The notes under the pieces: model-generated
What the model saw: only the letters and a program-made list of their open reading frames with translations
What the model was told of the DNA's origin: nothing
Database searches by the model: none
Part shown: piece after piece, positions 43,736 through 52,025 of the stretch
How the letters are laid out: every line of letters starts with the position of its first letter
Position numbering within the stretch: the first letter of the stretch is position 1
NCBI GenBank assembly: GCA_025153775.1
Contig: JAOALC010000001.1
Span: 62,001-126,000, forward strand
Source: SAR92 clade bacterium H231
Lineage (GTDB): Bacteria > Pseudomonadota > Gammaproteobacteria > Pseudomonadales > Porticoccaceae
Length of the DNA stretch: 64,000 bases
Reading direction: 5' to 3'
Program-made: the position numbers and the translations under genes

Positions 43736-45691
43736 TTAGCTGCGCCACAGGGTTACTCCATGGGGCTCAATAATAGCATTGCCCAATATAAGCTCAGCCT
43801 CTTTATCCAGAGGTATTGTTTGGGGCTCAGCTGAGTAGTTAAAGGCAAACAGCAAATCGCCTCTCTGGCTGACTCGGATATCGGCGCCAAATCTATAGGT
43901 TTGGATATTCGCTTGCTGGCAATACTGCTGGAAAAAATCCAATAAAAATTCTCGATTGGTCAATGTGCCAATATAGGTGGAGCGACCCTGACGCACCACA
44001 GCGGGCTCGCCGTTATCATAGCGGGCCAAGATCTCTGACTCTCCGGCATCGATTTGCTCGCACCAGCTGCCGCTCTGGTATTGCTGATTATTCCAGCACA
44101 GCCCTTCCATACAGTCGGCACGCAGAGTTTCCACCGATAGCACACGAATGGGAATTAGCTGTTGCAATAACCCAGGTGGCAATGTGGCGGGATAGCCAAA
44201 CTCTGAGGTTTTGGCACCAGCTCTGGGGCCAAAAATAAATTGGGCGCTACTGGCTTGGCATTTATCGACAAAGGCCTGATCCACCATAGGTAGGCTGGGA
44301 GCAATAATTAATGAGTAGGGCCCGAAGTCAGAATCCACAGAGATAAAGTCTATATTGATCCCTAGTTCCCGCAGTGCACTGTAGTAGGACAGCTGCACCT
44401 GATTAAACTCATAGGCCTCTCCCTGCTTTTCTATATCGCTGACCCAGAGTCCCTCGGCACCGGTAATAATGGCCACAGAAGCCGGCTGTAAAGGCTGGTT
44501 AGCAATATCCAGTGCCGCCACTTCGGCCATGGCCTGCTCGGCTTCTGACCAGGCTTCAGTTTTGGAGTTATCTGGACGTAGTAGGCCTGCATGCATCTGC
44601 TCCTGGGCAAAGGGTGCCTGACGCCAGCGGAAGTAACAGACGCAATCGGCACCATGGGCAAAGGCTTCCAAGGTCCAAAAGCGAATCATGCCCGGGGCGG
44701 GGCGCGGGTTACTATTGGCCCAGTTTACCGGCCCCGGCTGTTGTTCCATAACCCAGAAGCCACGGTTCAACAGCCCGCGGGTTTGATCATGGTAGTAGGT
44801 GGCAAAGTCCGGATGCCCGGTGCGCATATAGGGCATTAGCTGCTCTTTGGGGGCACCGGTTAGCAGCAGATCGGTGCGGCCCAGAGGGTAATTATCATAG
44901 CTAGTAAAGTCCAATGGTGCGGCAAGAGCAAAGTTGTCCACCCCGGTTTCATTCATGGGGATAAAGTTATGGGTAATAAACTTGCCCGGCGCATATTGGC
45001 GAATAATCTCCACCATGGGATTGTGATAGGCAATGACCTGATCTGAGGAAAAGCGCCGATAGGCTAGACGATGGGCCGGGCTGGTTTCTGTCACTGCGCC
45101 TATGGGCAGTTCTATCTCAGAAAAGTCGCGATACTCCATGGACCAAAATACATTGCCCCAGTCGCTGTTGAGCTGATCTATGCTGGTATAGCGCTGGCGA
45201 CACCAGTCCTGAAATGCCTGTTTGGCCAGAGCTGAGCCACTGAGGGCGGTATCGTGACAGCAGAGTTCATTGTCTGTCTGCCAGCCCACTACGCCATCAT
45301 GCTTGCCATAGCGAACTGCTAGAGCCTCGGTAATGCGCATTGATTCTCGTAGATAGACTGCGCTGGAAAAGTCATAGTGGCGGCGCGAACCAAAACCTCT
45401 GGTGCGGCCCGTAACTGGGTCTACAGGTAATATCTCTGGATGCTGGTCGATCAGCCATTTAGGTGGCGTGGCGGTGGGAGTGCCCATCACCACTTTAAGA
45501 CCGGCATTGGTCAGGGTAGCAATGGCATTATCCAGCCAGGCAAAATTATATTCCCCATGGTTGGGTTCCAGTCTCGACCAGGCAAACTCGCCTATGCGCA
45601 CATAGGTTAAGCCTAGCTCGGCCATCATTTTTGCATCTTGCTCCCACTGGGATTGGGGCCAGTGCTCTGGGTAGTAACAGACTCCGAACAT
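43736..45691 (-). CDS. Beta-galactosidase, glycoside hydrolase family 42
   Basis: The 651-residue enzyme has the GH42 order: TIM barrel (FGVCYYPEHWPQSQWEQDA; RIGEFAWSRLEP), a trimerisation domain, and a C-terminal beta domain. The acid-base is E141 in QTDNELCCHD and the nucleophile E315 in VMEQQPGP. It hydrolyses beta-galactosides. There is no signal peptide, so it is cytoplasmic. It sits in a minus-strand operon with the symporter and the exported hydrolase. Confidence 0.94.
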   Translation of the reverse strand: MFGVCYYPEHWPQSQWEQDAKMMAELGLTYVRIGEFAWSRLEPNHGEYNFAWLDNAIATLTNAGLKVVMGTPTATPPKWLIDQHPEILPVDPVTGRTRGFGSRRHYDFSSAVYLRESMRITEALAVRYGKHDGVVGWQTDNELCCHDTALSGSALAKQAFQDWCRQRYTSIDQLNSDWGNVFWSMEYRDFSEIELPIGAVTETSPAHRLAYRRFSSDQVIAYHNPMVEIIRQYAPGKFITHNFIPMNETGVDNFALAAPLDFTSYDNYPLGRTDLLLTGAPKEQLMPYMRTGHPDFATYYHDQTRGLLNRGFWVMEQQPGPVNWANSNPRPAPGMIRFWTLEAFAHGADCVCYFRWRQAPFAQEQMHAGLLRPDNSKTEAWSEAEQAMAEVAALDIANQPLQPASVAIITGAEGLWVSDIEKQGEAYEFNQVQLSYYSALRELGINIDFISVDSDFGPYSLIIAPSLPMVDQAFVDKCQASSAQFIFGPRAGAKTSEFGYPATLPPGLLQQLIPIRVLSVETLRADCMEGLCWNNQQYQSGSWCEQIDAGESEILARYDNGEPAVVRQGRSTYIGTLTNREFLLDFFQQYCQQANIQTYRFGADIRVSQRGDLLFAFNYSAEPQTIPLDKEAELILGNAIIEPHGVTLWRS

Positions 45692-45707
45692 ATGATTACC
45701 TGCTCAA

Positions 45708-46982
45708 TTATTGGCGGTAGAAGCGCAGGCCACTGGCCCAGAGATGTTTAAAGCCGGGCCAGGGGTCTCTATGCTGATTTAAGCTACCCTGATACTGCTG
45801 ACTATCCTCGTCCATGGGCAGATAGCCGCATCTGGCGCCATCGCCTTTTACATGGCAGTCTAAAAAGGCCAGGCTCATATGTTCCAGTACCCGATTAATG
45901 GTTTCTATATCCCAGCTGGGGTCGAAGTAGTGACCCAATTCAAAGTCCGTCTCAAAAGAGGCTGCTGGCGCTGGGTGGGGGCCAATATTATGGCGGGCAT
46001 TTTCAAATAGCAGCAGATAATTATGTTTGCCACCAGTCTGTTTATAGAGCTTCTCTATACCCTGAGTAAAACCGGAAGTATTGTCCTGATCGCCAGCCAC
46101 ATAGAGGGTGGGAACGCTAATATTGGCCATGGCCTCGGCGCTGTGTACAGCGTATTCACCACCCCAGGGGGCAAATAACTGCACTGCCTTCCAGCGCGGG
46201 TCTATTTTATCGCGGCCGGCATAACAGGAGTTAAGGGCCAGAGGCATAACCAGAGCCACTGGAGCAGGGATGCCAAATTCCTTAAGCATTTTATAGGTAA
46301 AGTCAAAGCAGCCACCCACTGTATTGATGGCGCCAAAGCCTCCCATGGAGTGGCCAATAATTGCTGCCCTATCTGTATCCACAATGCTTTCTACCGGACT
46401 AGGCTGTTCGCTAAAGTAGTCCAGTAGAAACTGCTGATCTCGGGCGCGGTTATACAATGTGCTTATCATGCCGGCGGGGCGATCCTCGGGGGTTTTAATT
46501 TCGGCATTGGTTGAGTCTTTGTGATCTATACCCACCACCACATAGCCATGACTGGCTAGGTGTTCTCCAAGATAGAACATCTGGGTGCGGTAGCCGGTAA
46601 AGCCATGGGAGAGCAGAATTAACGGGAAGCTGCCGCTCTCTAATGGGGGCGCATCGCGATAGGCATCGCCCTGAAGCTCAAAGGGCTTTTGCAGGCGAGT
46701 AACATTTTTATAGGTCGCCTGGGCTGCCTCTTCAGGTGCCTGAGCTGGATACCAGACTTCTAGTACTAGGGGTCGTTCAATGCTGGTAATAAAGTTGCTG
46801 GTATTTAGGCGCTTGGGGTCAGTGGCTGTGATGCTGGTTACGCCTACATCATAGTCGCCAGGAAAAGCCAGTTCCGGAGTGACAGGAGGCTGATCTGTAT
46901 AGAGTTGCTCGGCACTCAGGCTGATGCTGCTAACGAGCGCAGCACTGATAATTGCGGCTATCCGCAGTCCGTTGATAATCAC
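45708..46982 (-). CDS. Exported alpha/beta hydrolase (dienelactone-hydrolase/PAF-acetylhydrolase-like)
   Basis: The 424-residue precursor has a signal peptide (IAAIISAALVSSISLSAEQ). The hydrolase fold shows PLILLSHGFTGYRTQMFYLGEHLASHGYVV and the nucleophile GHSMGGFGAIN; the acid may be in VAGDQDNTSG and the base in NARHNIGPHP. Relatives act on acyl esters or polymers. In front of beta-galactosidase it might deacylate a sugar, but this is inference. It starts 176 bases from the divergent SDR gene. Confidence 0.82.
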   Translation of the reverse strand: MIINGLRIAAIISAALVSSISLSAEQLYTDQPPVTPELAFPGDYDVGVTSITATDPKRLNTSNFITSIERPLVLEVWYPAQAPEEAAQATYKNVTRLQKPFELQGDAYRDAPPLESGSFPLILLSHGFTGYRTQMFYLGEHLASHGYVVVGIDHKDSTNAEIKTPEDRPAGMISTLYNRARDQQFLLDYFSEQPSPVESIVDTDRAAIIGHSMGGFGAINTVGGCFDFTYKMLKEFGIPAPVALVMPLALNSCYAGRDKIDPRWKAVQLFAPWGGEYAVHSAEAMANISVPTLYVAGDQDNTSGFTQGIEKLYKQTGGKHNYLLLFENARHNIGPHPAPAASFETDFELGHYFDPSWDIETINRVLEHMSLAFLDCHVKGDGARCGYLPMDEDSQQYQGSLNQHRDPWPGFKHLWASGLRFYRQ

Positions 46983-47158
46983 CTGTTACCCCTATAAAAG
47001 CCCGCCGGCAAGTTTTTATTATTGCGCTCTGGGTTAGCGTTGTTGTTAATTCAGAATCGCGTTATGGTTGATGGTATGTTAAAACAAAAGCAGGCAGGTA
47101 TACAGGCTATCAACAGAGTCTCTAGCTAACCAGGCCTGTTACCGCAGGGGACCGTCCC

Positions 47159-47929
47159 ATGGACGAAACAACAAAATATCCAAGTCTTGAGGGGCGCTCG
47201 GTCTTTATTACCGGCGGTGCCACTGGCATAGGTGCCGCTATGGTTGAGGCATTTGCCCTACAGGGCGCCAAAGTTGCCTTTGTGGATCTGGATGCAGAGT
47301 CTGCTGTATCCCTCTGTGCCAGGCTTGAGGAGCAGACTGGCATCAGGCCCTGGTTTCAGCTAGTTGATATAACTGACACTGAGGCGCTACAGGGCTCTAT
47401 TACAGCCGCGGTGGAGGCCCTGGGGCCGCTGCAGGCCCTGGTTAATAATGCCGCCAATGATAATCGTCATTCCCCCGCAGAGGTCACGACCCGGAGTTGG
47501 CGTGACTGTATGGCCATTAATCTGGATGCGGCATTTTTTGCCACTCAGGCCGCCGCGCAGCTCATGGCTGCGCAGAATCATGGCGGTTCGGTGATCAACC
47601 TTAGTTCAATTAATGCGCTGCTTGGTCCCACCAATATGCCCGGCTATGTGACTGCCAAAGCTGGTGTGGTGGGTATGACCAAGGCTCTGGCACGGGACTA
47701 TGGGGAGTCGCAAATACGGGTCAATGCTATTTTGCCCGGATGGGTAGTGACTGATCGTCAGCTCGATACCTGGTTAACCCCAGAGGCTGAGGCGGACTGG
47801 ATGAAACAGGTGGCACTCAAGGAGCGGCTGCAGCCCTCTGAGGTGGCTAATTTAGCACTGTTTTTGGCGGCAGATGATAGCCGCATGATTACAGGTCAGA
47901 GCTTTACCATCGACGGTGGCAGGACCTGA
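47159..47929 (+). CDS. SDR oxidoreductase, probable D-galactose (aldose) 1-dehydrogenase
   Basis: The 256-residue classical SDR has the cofactor motif TGGATGIG, NNAANDNRHS, catalytic Ser in NLSSINALLG and the Tyr/Lys pair in PGYVTAKAGVVG. SDRs of this type oxidise aldoses to lactones, and the location just before dgoK, dgoA and a lactonase makes galactose the likely substrate. The ATG overlaps an upstream CCC and is preceded by GGGGA. dgoK starts 3 bases after the stop. Confidence 0.82.
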   Translation: MDETTKYPSLEGRSVFITGGATGIGAAMVEAFALQGAKVAFVDLDAESAVSLCARLEEQTGIRPWFQLVDITDTEALQGSITAAVEALGPLQALVNNAANDNRHSPAEVTTRSWRDCMAINLDAAFFATQAAAQLMAAQNHGGSVINLSSINALLGPTNMPGYVTAKAGVVGMTKALARDYGESQIRVNAILPGWVVTDRQLDTWLTPEAEADWMKQVALKERLQPSEVANLALFLAADDSRMITGQSFTIDGGRT

Positions 47930-47932
47930 CCC

Positions 47933-48904
47933 ATGGCCGAATCTGTCTTTATTGCCGGTGACTGGGGTAGCACTCATCTGCGCCTCTATCTCTGTTGCCT
48001 TAACAGCATAGAGATTACTTCGGGGACAGCTTCAGAGACAGCCGAGATAATAGCCATTCGAAATGGCCCCGGGTGCAGCAAAATAGATAATGATTTTGAG
48101 CAGATTTTCTTTGATTTGGTGGCAGACTGGATTGAACAGTATGGCCCTGTGCCGGTAATTCTGTCCGGGGCAGTGGGCTCTAATATCGGCTGGCATACAG
48201 TGCCCTATTTAGACTGTCCCGCCGGGCCAGACCAGATAGCTAGGGCTACAACGAAATTGCATGTTCGCGGGCTAGACCTGTGGATACTCTCCGGCCTCAA
48301 AACTCTCAATGCACTGCAGACTCCGGATATTATGCGCGGCGAAGAACTGCAGCTGCTAGGCTGGATGCCGACCCAGAGTAAACAGGCCAGTGAACAGATT
48401 GTGATGTTGCCCGGCACCCATAATAAATGGGCTCTGGTGAAGGACGGCCAGGTAGACAGCTTTGTTACAGCCTTTACCGGGGAGCTGTACTCTCTGTTGG
48501 AGCAGCAGAGTATGCTGATTACTCAGCCCATGGCAGAGAATTTTTCTGATAAGTTTTTTATGCAGGGCGTGGAGCTAGCCAAGACCTTGCAGCCAGGCCA
48601 GCTGCTAAATGCATTATTTGGCACCCGCAGTCGCCAGATTGCCGCGGAGCTAACGGCGGAGGATGCAGCCTCCTATTTGTCTGGTCTACTGGTGGCCTCT
48701 GATATTATTGGCTCTATGGCGCTATTAAATCCAGGAGCCCAGATTACCCAGGTGGTAATTATTGGTAATCAGATGCTGAGTTATGCCTACCAACTGGCGC
48801 TGAGTTCTCTGGGGATAGCCGCTAAGATTTGTGATCCAGCGCAGATTGCTGTGGCTGGCTATCAGGCCGTTTATCAATCTCTAGATAGGGACAGAGACCA
48901 ATGA
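47933..48904 (+). CDS. dgoK: 2-dehydro-3-deoxygalactonokinase
   Basis: This 323-residue sugar kinase has the DgoK N-terminus AGDWGSTHLRLYL, a phosphate-binding LSGAVGSNIGW, and LPGTHNKWALVKDG. It phosphorylates 2-keto-3-deoxygalactonate to the 6-phosphate. The stop overlaps the dgoA start (ATGA), so the two are translationally coupled. It is the third step of the oxidative galactose route after dehydrogenation and lactone opening/dehydration. Confidence 0.92.
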   Translation: MAESVFIAGDWGSTHLRLYLCCLNSIEITSGTASETAEIIAIRNGPGCSKIDNDFEQIFFDLVADWIEQYGPVPVILSGAVGSNIGWHTVPYLDCPAGPDQIARATTKLHVRGLDLWILSGLKTLNALQTPDIMRGEELQLLGWMPTQSKQASEQIVMLPGTHNKWALVKDGQVDSFVTAFTGELYSLLEQQSMLITQPMAENFSDKFFMQGVELAKTLQPGQLLNALFGTRSRQIAAELTAEDAASYLSGLLVASDIIGSMALLNPGAQITQVVIIGNQMLSYAYQLALSSLGIAAKICDPAQIAVAGYQAVYQSLDRDRDQ

Positions 48905-49536
48905 AAGAAAAATTAGACAGCTGGTTTGCACAGATGCCGGTTATTGCTATTTTGCGCGGTGTGCGTCCAGAGGAAGTGGTGGATATTGGCGAAGCTCTCC
49001 ACAGGGCAGGTATTGGTATTATTGAAGTGCCTTTAAACTCGCCAGAACCTTTCAATAGTATCGCTAATTTGGCGCAGGCTATGGGTGATCGCTGTGTTAT
49101 AGGTGCAGGCACTGTATTGACTGGTGCTGATGTGGTGGGGGTTGCAGCTGCGGGCGGTGAAATTGCCGTTAGCCCCAATACTGATCCTGAGGTTATAAAG
49201 CTGAGTCTGCAGGCGGGTTTGATACCCATGCCCGGCTGGGCCACGGCAACTGAGGCATTTGCAGCCTACCAATCTGGCGCCCGCTACTTAAAGTGTTTTC
49301 CCGCCGCAACCTATGGTCCTGAGCATATTAAAGGGCTGAGAGCTGTATTGCCGAAAAACTGTCAGCTACTGGCCGTGGGCGGTGTAGGAGCCGAGGTTGC
49401 AGGCCAGTGGTTGCAGGCTGGGGTGGATGGTTTTGGTATTGGTTGGGAGCTCTATAAGCCCGGTGATAGCCCAGAGCAGGTCTATCAGTCTGCGCGCGCT
49501 GTGGTGGATGCCATTAACCTTGCGCGGGGAAAATAA
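48901..49536 (+). CDS. dgoA: 2-dehydro-3-deoxy-6-phosphogalactonate aldolase
   Basis: This 211-residue class I aldolase of the KDPG/KDPGal family has VIAILRGVRPEEVVDIGEALHRAG, IEVPLNSPEPF, GAGTVLTGADV and YLKCFPA with the Schiff-base lysine. It splits KDPGal to pyruvate and glyceraldehyde 3-phosphate. NSPEP, not TP, is typical of the DgoA rather than Eda side. Its last base overlaps the first base of the lactonase start (TAATG). Confidence 0.92.
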   Translation: MKEKLDSWFAQMPVIAILRGVRPEEVVDIGEALHRAGIGIIEVPLNSPEPFNSIANLAQAMGDRCVIGAGTVLTGADVVGVAAAGGEIAVSPNTDPEVIKLSLQAGLIPMPGWATATEAFAAYQSGARYLKCFPAATYGPEHIKGLRAVLPKNCQLLAVGGVGAEVAGQWLQAGVDGFGIGWELYKPGDSPEQVYQSARAVVDAINLARGK

Positions 49537-50417
49537 TGGTAAGCACCAGGCTCGTAGAGACTCTCAGGGTTGAGAATAAATTGGGTGAAGGGGTAATCTG
49601 GGATGCCGTTGGTGCCGCTGTCTGGTGGACAGATATTGAAGGCAGTACCCTGTATAGATACATTCCGCAGAATAAGCAGTTGGATCAGTGGGCTACGCCG
49701 GAGCGTCTGGGGTCTTTTGCCTTAGTGGCTAGCAGCAGCAGGCTGATCTGTGGCTTTGCCAGTGGTTTTGCCTATTTCAACCCTGCGACCGGTGCTATGC
49801 AATGGCTCAGTAAAATAGAACAGGATAATCCCGGGACCAGACTTAACGATGGTCGCGCTGACCGGCAGGGGCGGTTTTGGGCTGGCTCTATGGTGGAGTC
49901 CGGGGAGCAGGGTGTCGGCGCCCTTTACTGCCTTGATCACAGGTTGCAGTTGTCCAGTCAAATCTCTGGCCTATCAATTTCCAATGGTCTCTGCTGGAAC
50001 CCAGATGGCACCATCATGTATCACACTGATACGCCCTCAAGAAGTATTTATCGCTATGACTTTGATGGGGCTACTGCAGCGCTCTCAAATCAACGCCTGC
50101 TGGTGCGCACCGAGAAGGGCTGCTTTCCCGATGGAGCCACAGTGGATGCGGAAGGCTATATCTGGAGTGCCCAGTGGGCTGCTAGCCGAGTGGTGCGTTA
50201 CAGCCCCGAGGGAGAGGCGGACTTTATTCTGCCGTTGCCAGTAAGCCAGCCCACCTGTGTTGCCTTTGGCGGGCCAGAGTTAAACAGGCTTTTTGTGACC
50301 AGTGCCTATCAGGGGCTGGATGCGCAAGCTCGCGAGGCTGAGCCAGAGGCGGGCAATCTATTTATCTTTGAAACTGATATTCAAGGGATTGCAGATCCGC
50401 TGTTTAAACCGGATTAA
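49536..50417 (+). CDS. SMP-30/gluconolactonase-family lactonase, probable galactonolactonase
   Basis: This 293-residue six-bladed propeller has KLGEGVIWD with the metal-binding Glu, WWTDIEGSTLYRY, NDGRADRQGRFWAGSM, SNGLCWNPDGTIMYHTDT and PDGATVDAEGYIWSAQW. These are the SMP-30 metal and active-site motifs. It opens sugar lactones, here most likely galactono-lactone from the SDR dehydrogenase. It is the last gene of the operon. A galactonate dehydratase, needed before dgoK, is not found. Confidence 0.88.
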   Translation: MVSTRLVETLRVENKLGEGVIWDAVGAAVWWTDIEGSTLYRYIPQNKQLDQWATPERLGSFALVASSSRLICGFASGFAYFNPATGAMQWLSKIEQDNPGTRLNDGRADRQGRFWAGSMVESGEQGVGALYCLDHRLQLSSQISGLSISNGLCWNPDGTIMYHTDTPSRSIYRYDFDGATAALSNQRLLVRTEKGCFPDGATVDAEGYIWSAQWAASRVVRYSPEGEADFILPLPVSQPTCVAFGGPELNRLFVTSAYQGLDAQAREAEPEAGNLFIFETDIQGIADPLFKPD

Positions 50418-50483
50418 TCTGCCCTGAGACAAGGTTAATCTTGGAGGCTAACTTTTGTGATAGGGGTTTGAGGTGGTCTCGCC

Positions 50484-50849
50484 TCAGATAAAGTAAGGCA
50501 CTGCGTAGGTAAAAATGCTGGCACAGATAAAGATACCGGTGGACACATAGTAGATTTTTCGTGAGCGCTGCCTGGTCTTTAAGCAGGCGCGACCCAGTTC
50601 AGGATCAGCGGGACAGGGCATTCTGGCGGTTTTATAGTTGACCACTCCGGCGACCGCAATCATCACCAGAGCAAATAGGCTGATGGCTATTTTGTACTGG
50701 GACAGCACAATCAAAAACGGGAATACTCCCAGTAAGCTGGCAAAGCTGGCCCCCGCACCCAGAGTGACAAAAATAGCCGGCAGGGCGCAACATATCAATG
50801 TGGATGTAGAGGCAAAAAGGGAAAAGAAATTGGCCGCTCTGTCTTGCAT
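50484..50849 (-). CDS. MerT-like membrane transporter
   Basis: The 121-residue inner-membrane protein has three hydrophobic segments. C20-C21 lie in the first helix (LICCALPAIFVTLGAGA) where MerT has its cysteine pair, and a second pair, C79 and C89, lies in the cytoplasmic loop before helix 3, also as in MerT. MerT moves Hg(II) inward from MerP. No mercuric reductase or MerR gene is near; instead the operon is headed by a CsoR-type site, so Cu(I) or another soft metal may be the cargo. The HMA gene ends 1 base before its start, so it is last in the operon. Confidence 0.75.
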   Translation of the reverse strand: MQDRAANFFSLFASTSTLICCALPAIFVTLGAGASFASLLGVFPFLIVLSQYKIAISLFALVMIAVAGVVNYKTARMPCPADPELGRACLKTRQRSRKIYYVSTGIFICASIFTYAVPYFI

Positions 50850-50850
50850 G

Positions 50851-51258
50851 TTACTTTTCTACCACCTGAATCGCTGTGGTATTAAGGCCGTTATTGAGAA
50901 TGTTTTTCTCAATACTAGCGCGGTCTATTTCTGTGTCTGGAGAATAGGCTAGCAACACTTTTCCCGAGGCTAGATCCACGTCTATTTTGGTTACGGAACT
51001 ATCTTTGCCAAAGGTCTTTTCAATGCCGCGGGCGCAAAAGTCGCAGACCATGCCCTGGACACTGATCACCACAATTTGATCTCCGGGCACAGCGCTGACA
51101 AAATTATCGAAACGCTCGGCATCAACACTGAGCTTTTGACCATCTACCATGGTGTCGTGCACATGGCCCTCGTGTGAGTGCATATGCCCCATCTCATGGT
51201 GAGCAGCCTGAGATGCTGTCGCCGCTAGTAGTAATGCTGCCAGTAAGAATTTTTTCAT
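50851..51258 (-). CDS. Periplasmic heavy-metal-associated (HMA) protein with His-rich segment
   Basis: The 135-residue precursor has a signal peptide (LLAALLLAATASQA), a His/Met-rich segment at residues 20-35 with six histidines, and an HMA ferredoxin-like domain with the metal motif C72-D-F-C75 (GMVCDFCARG). It resembles MerP or CopZ-like chaperones with an added metal-binding tail. It probably passes metal to or from the MerT-like protein encoded next. Confidence 0.82.
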   Translation of the reverse strand: MKKFLLAALLLAATASQAAHHEMGHMHSHEGHVHDTMVDGQKLSVDAERFDNFVSAVPGDQIVVISVQGMVCDFCARGIEKTFGKDSSVTKIDVDLASGKVLLAYSPDTEIDRASIEKNILNNGLNTTAIQVVEK

Positions 51259-51281
51259 AGTAGTCTCATTTTTGTTATTAA

Positions 51282-51881
51282 TTAGAATCTATACATCAGA
51301 TGAACATCCCAGTCGGTTTTTTTGTGGTAGCCGACCTCAATTAAGGCACCACCTTTAAAAAACCGCAGTACCGGGTAGGTGATGCGTCTGTCGTCCAAAT
51401 TATCTTTTTTGCTCTCTATCATCAACCAGGTGTGGAGATCGCCGTAGGCACCCAGATAGGGGGCGATGCCCAGTTTTACAGACTGCTCAAAAAGCTCATA
51501 ACCCATGCCAGAGACCTGTTTGGCAGAGAAGCCGGCAAATAGGCGCCTGGTCTCCCAGTCTCCGGCCAAGGCATAAAAGTGATTTGTGCTATTGTCTAGT
51601 CCAATACCGGTTTTAAGATACAGATTGCGCTGGGAGGTGGCAGTGTTCTTGCGATTGATCAGATAGGTCAGTCTGGCCGAGGGAAATGCCTCTCCACTGA
51701 TTTTATCTCTCTGGTAATCCAAGCCCAGTGAGTAGTTGATATTGGGTGTGTAGTGCCAGTAGATATTATCTGTCTGGGCTCCAGAGTTAGCCATCAGCGT
51801 ATGGCCGCCTACATAGGAGATTGGCCGGCTCATTGAGTTTGAGGCGAGCAATAGAGAACAGATAAATATAATAGCCTTCAT
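51282..51881 (-). CDS. Small outer-membrane-type protein heading the metal operon
   Basis: The 199-residue protein has a signal peptide (KAIIFICSLLLASNSMS), then alternating beta strands ending in the aromatic terminus VHLMYRF, as in 8-stranded outer-membrane barrels. I do not recognise the family. Its ATG directly abuts the CsoR-type operator, so the leader must be very short or the G-run of the operator must act as ribosome site. HMA and MerT-like genes follow within 25 bases. An outer-membrane part in a MerT/HMA operon is unusual. Confidence 0.7.
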   Translation of the reverse strand: MKAIIFICSLLLASNSMSRPISYVGGHTLMANSGAQTDNIYWHYTPNINYSLGLDYQRDKISGEAFPSARLTYLINRKNTATSQRNLYLKTGIGLDNSTNHFYALAGDWETRRLFAGFSAKQVSGMGYELFEQSVKLGIAPYLGAYGDLHTWLMIESKKDNLDDRRITYPVLRFFKGGALIEVGYHKKTDWDVHLMYRF

Positions 51882-51899
51882 ATACCCCCGTAGGGTATA
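51881..51899. promoter_or_regulatory. CsoR-type operator 2, overlapping the start of the metal operon
   Basis: TATACCC-CCGTA-GGGTATA has the same 7-base arms and 5-base spacing as operator 1 at 23783-23801. From memory its core closely resembles the Bacillus CsoR site of copZA. TTGACA lies upstream at 51914-51919 (minus strand), but no good -10 is placed. Confidence 0.75.
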
Positions 51900-51947
51900 G
51901 AATATTGGACCACTGTCAACTTATTTCTAGCGGTTACATCTGGGCAT

Positions 51948-51979
51948 AAAAAAGGGGCGCCTATAGGCACCCCTTTTTT
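51948..51979 (-). terminator. Rho-independent terminator of the large TonB receptor gene
   Basis: Read on the minus strand, AAAAAAGGGGTGCC and GGCGCCCCTTTTTT pair with one wobble around a short TATA loop and end in a T-run. It lies 47 bases after the receptor stop codon. Confidence 0.8.
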
Positions 51980-52025
51980 GTACTTCTTACTACTTACAAC
52001 TAATGTCTCATAAAATGAGTGATGC

